Assembly (NCBI GenBank): GCA_902493345.1
Contig: CABUPM010000070.1
Span: 1-11,590, forward strand
Length of the DNA stretch: 11,590 nt
Reading direction: 5' to 3'
Source: an uncultured Eubacteriales bacterium
GTDB lineage: Bacteria > Bacillota > Clostridia > Lachnospirales > Bianqueaceae
The position numbers and the translations under genes are program-made. Positions 7,865 to 11,590 of this stretch are shown piece by piece (positions within the stretch are counted from its first letter, which is position 1; every line of letters begins with the position of its first letter). Under the pieces are notes generated by a model. It was not told the DNA's origin and searched no databases. It worked only from the letters and a program-made list of their open reading frames with translations.

Positions 7865-8017
7865 CGCAGCGAAGGCGATCTATGGTGCTATGAATATCAG
7901 TTCAAGCCCGCGGGCATTCTGAAGAGCCCTGAAATCTACAACGGAGGACATTTTATTCAGCCAAATGGTTCTATTCGTGAGGTTCGCGCTCAGGCGCACA
8001 TCTCTGACCACAGCTGA
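7862..8017 (+). pseudogene. C-terminal tail of the glycoside hydrolase beyond the in-frame TAG
   Basis: After TAG at 7862-7864 (codon 1005) the same frame stays open for 50 codons to TGA at 8015-8017. The translation is plainly protein-like: it begins RSEGDLWCYEYQFKPAG, followed by ILKSPEIYNGGHF and a charged end. It directly extends the QGVYFYQSPNS end of the enzyme. A Trp codon is the natural reading of the TAG, since TGG to TAG is one base change and SWRS suits the context. The TGA ends 14 bases before the M20 start, the tight spacing seen in the rest of the locus; with the TAG as the true end the gap would be 167 bases. The alternatives are a sequencing error or stop-codon readthrough (the next base is C). 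Confidence 0.85.
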
Positions 8018-8031
8018 GGAAAGGATACATT

Positions 8032-9387
8032 ATGAATTATTTAGAAAAGATCGTTCCTATGACGAGCCAAATGCTCCAGTCTCTCTCCCGTCTGATCCGC
8101 CACAATTCCGTCAAGGGCGCGCCTGAAGAGGGCAAGCCCTTTGGCTCGGGTCCTGCCGCCGCTCTGGCAGAGGCCCTCTCCATCGCTTCTGAGATGGGAT
8201 TTCGTACCTGCAATATGGACAACTACTGCGGCTATGCCGAGATCGGCGAAGGAGAAGAACTCCTTGGAGTCGTCGCTCACCTGGATGTCGTTCCGGCCGG
8301 AGAAGGCTGGGACAGTGATCCGTTTACCATGGTGCAGAAGGGCGAACGTGTCTATGGCCGCGGCGTCAGCGACGATAAGGGCGCAGTCATCGCTTCCCTG
8401 TACGCAATGAAGCTTCTCAGTGAGTCCGGCATCCACCTTGGTAAAAGGATCCGGCTGCTTATGGGCTGCGATGAGGAATCCGGCTCTGAGTGCATGAAGT
8501 ATTATGCTCTGCACGGCGAGCCGATCCGCGCCGGTTTTACTCCGGATGGATATTTCCCGGGAATCCATGGAGAAAAAGGCGGCTGCTCTATGGCCGCATA
8601 CAGCAAGCACACGCAGATTCTCTCCATGAATGGCGGCTTTGTCACCAACGCCGTCTGCAGCCGCTGCACAACCGTAGTTCCCGCTTCCTGTGTTGACGAA
8701 AACGCTCTGAAGGAAGCATTGTCCAAAACGGCACTGACCTCCTACACTGTAACTGCGGAGAATGATACCCTTGTAATCTACGCACAGGGTACGGCTGCTC
8801 ATGCCAGCACCCCGCTTCTCGGCGTCAATGCCGCTGCCTGCACCATGCAAGCCCTGCAGAACGCAGGCATGAAGGATGATTTTGTAGACTTCTATATGTC
8901 TCATCTCGGTACCGAATGCGATGGTTCCGGCATCGGCTGCAAATATTCCGACGCCTATGGTCCCCTGACCTTTAACAACGGTATCGTCAAAACCGAAAAT
9001 GGACAGATTTGCTGCACCATCGATATCCGTTATCCTGTAACGCTGACTCCGGAGCAGCTGCGTCAGATGGCCGAGCCGCATCTGGAGGACGCTCAGGGCC
9101 GGATTGAGATTCTGAAGATCGGCAAGCCGCTGTTCTATCCTGAGACTTCTCCTCTGGTGCAGAATCTGTATGAGGCCTACAAAGAAGTTACCGGAGATAC
9201 CCAGCATAAGCCCATGGTCATCGGAGGCGGCACCTATGCCAAGCACGTTCCCGGAATCATTGCTTTCGGCTGTGAATTCCCGGATACCGACAACCATATC
9301 CATGATGTAAATGAGTCTCTGTCCATCCATGAGCTGCAGATGCAGACAGCGATCTATACCAGAGCCCTAGAGAAGCTGCTGGGCTAA
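8032..9387 (+). CDS. M20 family metallopeptidase, Sapep/PepV-like dipeptidase
   Basis: A 451-residue enzyme of the M20 Sapep/PepV group, cytoplasmic dipeptidases with two metal ions. Visible landmarks: VVAHLDVVPAG (80-90) gives ligand H83 and catalytic-site D85; YGRGVSDDKGA (108-118) gives the bridging Asp at D114; GCDEESG (145-151) gives the catalytic base and ligand E148/E149; FTPDGYFPG (169-177) gives D172; and HIHDVNESLSI (422-432) gives the final His, probably H424. Length is slightly below PepV, so the lid domain is probably complete. AAAGGA stands 6 bases before ATG 8032. The gene follows the glycoside hydrolase by 14 bases if the interrupted tail is counted, so the two are likely co-transcribed. 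Family members cleave Xaa dipeptides; the substrate in this locus is unknown. Confidence 0.92.
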   Translation: MNYLEKIVPMTSQMLQSLSRLIRHNSVKGAPEEGKPFGSGPAAALAEALSIASEMGFRTCNMDNYCGYAEIGEGEELLGVVAHLDVVPAGEGWDSDPFTMVQKGERVYGRGVSDDKGAVIASLYAMKLLSESGIHLGKRIRLLMGCDEESGSECMKYYALHGEPIRAGFTPDGYFPGIHGEKGGCSMAAYSKHTQILSMNGGFVTNAVCSRCTTVVPASCVDENALKEALSKTALTSYTVTAENDTLVIYAQGTAAHASTPLLGVNAAACTMQALQNAGMKDDFVDFYMSHLGTECDGSGIGCKYSDAYGPLTFNNGIVKTENGQICCTIDIRYPVTLTPEQLRQMAEPHLEDAQGRIEILKIGKPLFYPETSPLVQNLYEAYKEVTGDTQHKPMVIGGGTYAKHVPGIIAFGCEFPDTDNHIHDVNESLSIHELQMQTAIYTRALEKLLG

Positions 9388-9407
9388 AAATTTTTCACAC
9401 ACAGAAA

Positions 9408-9455
9408 AACGCCGGTATGCAAGCCGTGAAAAGCATGCATACCGGCGTTCTTTTA
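9408..9455. terminator. Bidirectional intrinsic terminator between convergent operons
   Basis: AACGCCGGTATGCA (9408-9421) pairs perfectly with TGCATACCGGCGTT (9436-9449), a 14-base stem with a 14-base loop. The plus-strand side is followed by CTTTTACTTTTT. On the minus strand the stem is followed by TTTTTCTG. It therefore serves both the M20 gene (stop at 9387) and the minus-strand gene ending at 9460. Confidence 0.9.
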
Positions 9456-9459
9456 CTTT

Positions 9460-9780
9460 TTAATACTCCCACTTTTTCAGTTCATCAATCCTCTGATCCG
9501 CAATCTCAAAAAACGGATAATATTCCGACATCTGAGCAGCCGTCAGGCTCTCATACTCCTCCAGGAACTCTACATCCGCAGCCTCCTCTGACTGTCCCGT
9601 CAGAAAATCAAACATGCTCTTTTCCGCCAGCGTATAATGTCTCTCCTGAAAGTCATTGACATGCACATACAACGTCACCATGCGCCGTCCGGAGACACCC
9701 TGAATCATTACTTCGGCATCCCTGGCCTCGACTCCCTCACAGATCATGGTCGTCCTGGCTCTCTCCTGTAAAATCTTCAT
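9460..9780 (-). CDS. Conserved-looking hypothetical protein, 106 residues
   Basis: I do not recognise a named family. The N-terminal half (about 1-55) alternates in a way that suggests beta strands (AEVMIQGV, RMVTLYVHVNDF). The C-terminal half is strongly acidic (EEAADVEFLEEYESL, 65-79) and probably helical. It has no membrane segment, signal peptide or cysteine pattern, so it should be a soluble cytoplasmic protein. The start codon overlaps the stop of the upstream GH78-like gene (ATGA at 9780-9777), with a GGGAGAGAAAG stretch just upstream, so translation is coupled. That coupling suggests a partner or stabiliser of the GH78-like protein, but could also be simple operon packing. It ends in TAA at 9462-9460, next to the shared terminator. 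Confidence 0.75.
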   Translation of the reverse strand: MKILQERARTTMICEGVEARDAEVMIQGVSGRRMVTLYVHVNDFQERHYTLAEKSMFDFLTGQSEEAADVEFLEEYESLTAAQMSEYYPFFEIADQRIDELKKWEY

Positions 9781-11324
9781 TCCGCTTTCTCTCCCTGCGA
9801 AAAATATTTACGCAATATATAGGTCGGCGTACAGCTCCACGCATGGCAATAGCTGTTGATGATGCTGGACCCATAGGGCGACTCCCGCTTGTTGCACGGA
9901 TTATACAATTCCCAGAACGTGTCCGCTCCGTCATGGATCATTTCTCCCCAATAAGAACGGATATACTCCAAAGCCTTGTCATATTCCCCGCAGGAAAGAT
10001 ACGCCATCACAAAATTATGATTCATATAGGGCGTTACCATGTTGTACTCCGGATCCCGCTGAACCGTACGCTCCAAAAGCTGCCGATTGGTCTCGTCATC
10101 CCATACGCCCGCAAGCACCATCCATACCTGGGAAGCATAGGAGACCTGACGCTCTGCTCCGCTGACAAATAACTTCTGCTCCGGATCCCAGAGGTATTCC
10201 TTTGCGGCCTGCAGCGCCTCCCGCAGCCACTCTTTATACCGCTCCACGTCTTCTCCCAGAAGTTCTCCCAACTCAATTCCGCACCGCAGACTATAGATCC
10301 ACACCGCATGCGCCCCAGCCTGCTTATTCAGTCCGATCTTCCAATCCAAAAAGGCTTTGCAATCCTCTTTGACCACGCCTCTTGCATCTCTCGCCCTGGA
10401 TCCGATCTCCAGCTGATCCTTCGCGGTCTGCCAAAGCTCCCTTGCCGTCTCCTTATCCCCGCTCTCCTTATAATAATCCAGAAGGATCGAAACAAAGAAC
10501 AGCGCATAATCATACATATAGATATCATCTACACACAATGCAGGCTGTGTAAAGAGGCAGGCGCCCACAGCTCCGTCCTCCATACGGCTTCCGGCAAAAA
10601 GGTACAGGCAGCGCTTTACAAGGTCAAAATTACGGAAGGTCGCATAATTGGCCAACGCTTCCAATCGAAGATCTCCGATCCAAAGCCGCCGATCTCTCTT
10701 GGGACCATCCTCAAATACGTCCTGCATACAGTCTTCCAGTGTCTTAACACTGACCGCGTCAATCTTTTGCAGCAGAGGGTCCGTTGTCTTATAGCTTCCC
10801 CCCTGTGCTCCGTCCACAGCGGATACCGCCTGAAAGTCCGCTCCTTCAATCACAACCCGAAACTTCGGCGAAGTATCCAATACCGAAATCTCCAGGAAAC
10901 GCATGGCATAGCGGCGCGGAAGGGTGATAACCGCCGGAAGCACATCCACATGCATCCACTCCTCCTGAATCCAGGAGCTGCTGATTCTGCCGTTATAATC
11001 TTCCGAATGATCCGTGATCTCCGTCGCTGTCTCTCCGAACTTGAGCTTCATAAAAAGCGGCGCATCCGGAATACTCCCCACAGAAGACAGACGCAGGGTA
11101 AGATATCCCACATAATGGTCCCCATAATCCAGGCATATTGTATCGCCCTTCCCCAGATGAAGACCAGCGAGTTCTGTTATGGGTCGCTCGCCGACAACCC
11201 GGCCGAAGCCTTCCGAATCCTTCTCTATCGTAACCATACGCAATGGCCGATGTTCCTTCTGTATCAGTCGGGGCTTGAACGCCTCCGCCTTCTCTAAAAA
11301 AAGCTCATTTACCAATGGCTGCAT
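9777..11324 (-). CDS. GH78-like (alpha-L-rhamnosidase family) catalytic-domain protein
   Basis: A 515-residue protein with a short beta-sandwich-like N-terminus (about 1-165) and an alpha/alpha-barrel of the GH78 type (about 175-510). The family active-site segment is at 206-218 (DGPKRDRRLWIGD). In characterised GH78 enzymes this region reads D-x-P-x-R-E-x-R-x-W-x-G-D. Here D206, R210, W215 and D218 keep their spacing, but the acid position is Asp (D211) instead of Glu. DTFWELYNP (468-476) supplies the probable base E472, and CHAWSCTP (493-500) is another typical barrel segment. At 515 residues it lacks much of the N-terminal domains of typical 900-1000 residue GH78 enzymes. No signal peptide. 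ATG 11324 has a strong TAAGGAGG site. The substrate may be rhamnose-like or another deoxy sugar. Confidence 0.85.
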   Translation of the reverse strand: MQPLVNELFLEKAEAFKPRLIQKEHRPLRMVTIEKDSEGFGRVVGERPITELAGLHLGKGDTICLDYGDHYVGYLTLRLSSVGSIPDAPLFMKLKFGETATEITDHSEDYNGRISSSWIQEEWMHVDVLPAVITLPRRYAMRFLEISVLDTSPKFRVVIEGADFQAVSAVDGAQGGSYKTTDPLLQKIDAVSVKTLEDCMQDVFEDGPKRDRRLWIGDLRLEALANYATFRNFDLVKRCLYLFAGSRMEDGAVGACLFTQPALCVDDIYMYDYALFFVSILLDYYKESGDKETARELWQTAKDQLEIGSRARDARGVVKEDCKAFLDWKIGLNKQAGAHAVWIYSLRCGIELGELLGEDVERYKEWLREALQAAKEYLWDPEQKLFVSGAERQVSYASQVWMVLAGVWDDETNRQLLERTVQRDPEYNMVTPYMNHNFVMAYLSCGEYDKALEYIRSYWGEMIHDGADTFWELYNPCNKRESPYGSSIINSYCHAWSCTPTYILRKYFSQGEKAE

Positions 11325-11332
11325 TGTTCCTT

Positions 11333-11340
11333 CCTCCTTA
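11333..11340 (-). promoter_or_regulatory. Ribosome binding site of the GH78-like gene
   Basis: TAAGGAGG on the minus strand, 8 bases before ATG 11324; a near-perfect Shine-Dalgarno sequence. Confidence 0.85.
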
Positions 11341-11359
11341 CACGCATTCCGATGATTTT

Positions 11360-11388
11360 ATTGTAGCACAGCCGTACCGGAATGTCAA
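11360..11388 (-). promoter_or_regulatory. Strong sigma-A promoter of the GH78-like operon
   Basis: On the minus strand a consensus -35 TTGACA (11388-11383), a 17-base spacer and TACAAT (11365-11360), with an upstream TG making an extended -10 (TGCTACAAT). This is the best promoter in the window. It predicts a start near 11353 and a leader of about 30 bases. Confidence 0.85.
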
Positions 11389-11437
11389 ATCTGCCGGAAC
11401 CCATTTTCTCTTCCATGCATACCATAGTAAAGAATTG

Positions 11438-11450
11438 ATGCGAAACGCAT
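11438..11450. repeat. Short inverted repeat ATGCG-AAA-CGCAT
   Basis: Perfect 5-base arms around three bases, 50 bases upstream of the -35 of the GH78-like promoter and 18 bases before the small plus-strand ORF. It could be a regulator site or a leader hairpin for the small ORF, or chance. Confidence 0.3.
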
Positions 11451-11467
11451 TGAAAAGGAGGGATACT

Positions 11468-11539
11468 GTGGAAAACCGCAAGAATACCTACGGCAGCCGC
11501 CGCAATTATCTGCGTCCCGGCATCGAACCGCCGGAATGA
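11468..11539 (+). CDS. Possible 23-residue ORF or 5' fragment of a gene cut by an insertion
   Basis: GTG at 11468 follows AGGAGG (11456-11461) with 6 bases of spacing. This is a very good ribosome site for so short a reading frame. The peptide is basic at the start and proline-rich at the end: MENRKNTYGSRRN followed by YLRPGIEPPE. Its TGA at 11537-11539 abuts the sequence that looks like an IS end (from 11540). It may therefore be the first codons of a longer protein interrupted by an insertion, rather than a natural small protein. I see no strong plus-strand promoter. I do not recognise the peptide. Confidence 0.35.
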   Translation: MENRKNTYGSRRNYLRPGIEPPE

Positions 11540-11590
11540 TGTGTACCCAGTTTTCTGGACACCGTTATTTGAATTGAATAATTAGTTTCA
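11540..11590. mobile_element. Possible terminal sequence of an IS3-type insertion element, cut by the window edge
   Basis: TGTGTACCCAG (11540-11550), TTTT, then CTGGACAC (11555-11562). It starts with TG and has the CCC...AGTTTT.TGGACA layout of IS3/IS150-group terminal inverted repeats. The same bases form a hairpin (GTGT/ACAC and CCAG/CTGG with a two-base bulge). No long T-run follows, so it is a poor terminator. Only 51 bases are visible and no transposase is seen, so this is tentative. Confidence 0.35.

Noticed and set aside
8041..9330. A 429-codon minus-strand open frame opposite the M20 dipeptidase
   Set aside because: The plus strand has all the M20 metal-site motifs; the antisense product has none of any family.
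10308..11297. A 329-codon plus-strand open frame opposite the GH78-like gene
   Set aside because: No promoter or ribosome site, and a basic, low-information protein that mirrors a real gene.
11541..11562. The right-edge hairpin as an intrinsic terminator for the small ORF
   Set aside because: The stem is bulged and no run of T follows it; an IS terminal repeat explains it better.

Overview
The window looks like a carbohydrate-utilisation locus from an anaerobic, gut-type Clostridia bacterium, most likely a Lachnospiraceae member. This rests on the strong AGGAGG-type ribosome sites, TTG/GTG alternative starts, sigma-A promoters with extended -10 boxes, a double OB-fold SSB-like protein of a Clostridia type, and the mix of enzyme families. 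The genus cannot be told from this stretch. No transporter, transcriptional regulator, RNA gene or CRISPR array is present, and none of the glycan enzymes has an obvious signal peptide. The enzymes therefore probably act in the cytoplasm on imported oligosaccharides or glycoconjugates.

Layout. Positions 1-3917 hold a minus-strand operon: amidohydrolase (3917-3009), FGGY sugar kinase (3004-1493) and a DUF2264 protein (1488 down to the left edge, where it is cut off). The gaps between the genes are 4 bases each. A strong promoter drives the operon from 3983-4011. Directly upstream is a separate minus-strand gene for a double OB-fold SSB-like protein (4688-4044), closed by a clean intrinsic terminator. 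A short divergent region (4689-4849) carries a 19-base palindrome. From there a plus-strand operon runs rightward: a large GH106-like glycoside hydrolase (from 4850) and an M20/Sapep dipeptidase (8032-9387). A long bidirectional terminator (9408-9449) separates it from a convergent minus-strand operon read from 11324: a GH78-like (alpha-L-rhamnosidase family) protein and a coupled 106-residue orphan. The right edge has a tiny GTG-started ORF that stops exactly where an IS3-like terminal sequence appears to begin.

How it may work together. Two glycosidases of rhamnosidase-related families, a DUF2264 protein, a sugar kinase and a hydrolase that could open a lactone are consistent with intracellular breakdown of a rhamnose- or uronate-containing glycan, with the M20 peptidase trimming a peptide or amide part. 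The exact substrate is inference.

The most notable sequence fact is in the large glycoside hydrolase. An in-frame TAG at 7862-7864 interrupts it, and the same frame continues for 50 clearly protein-like codons to a TGA at 8015-8017, only 14 bases before the next start codon. This is a nonsense mutation, a sequencing error, or readthrough.
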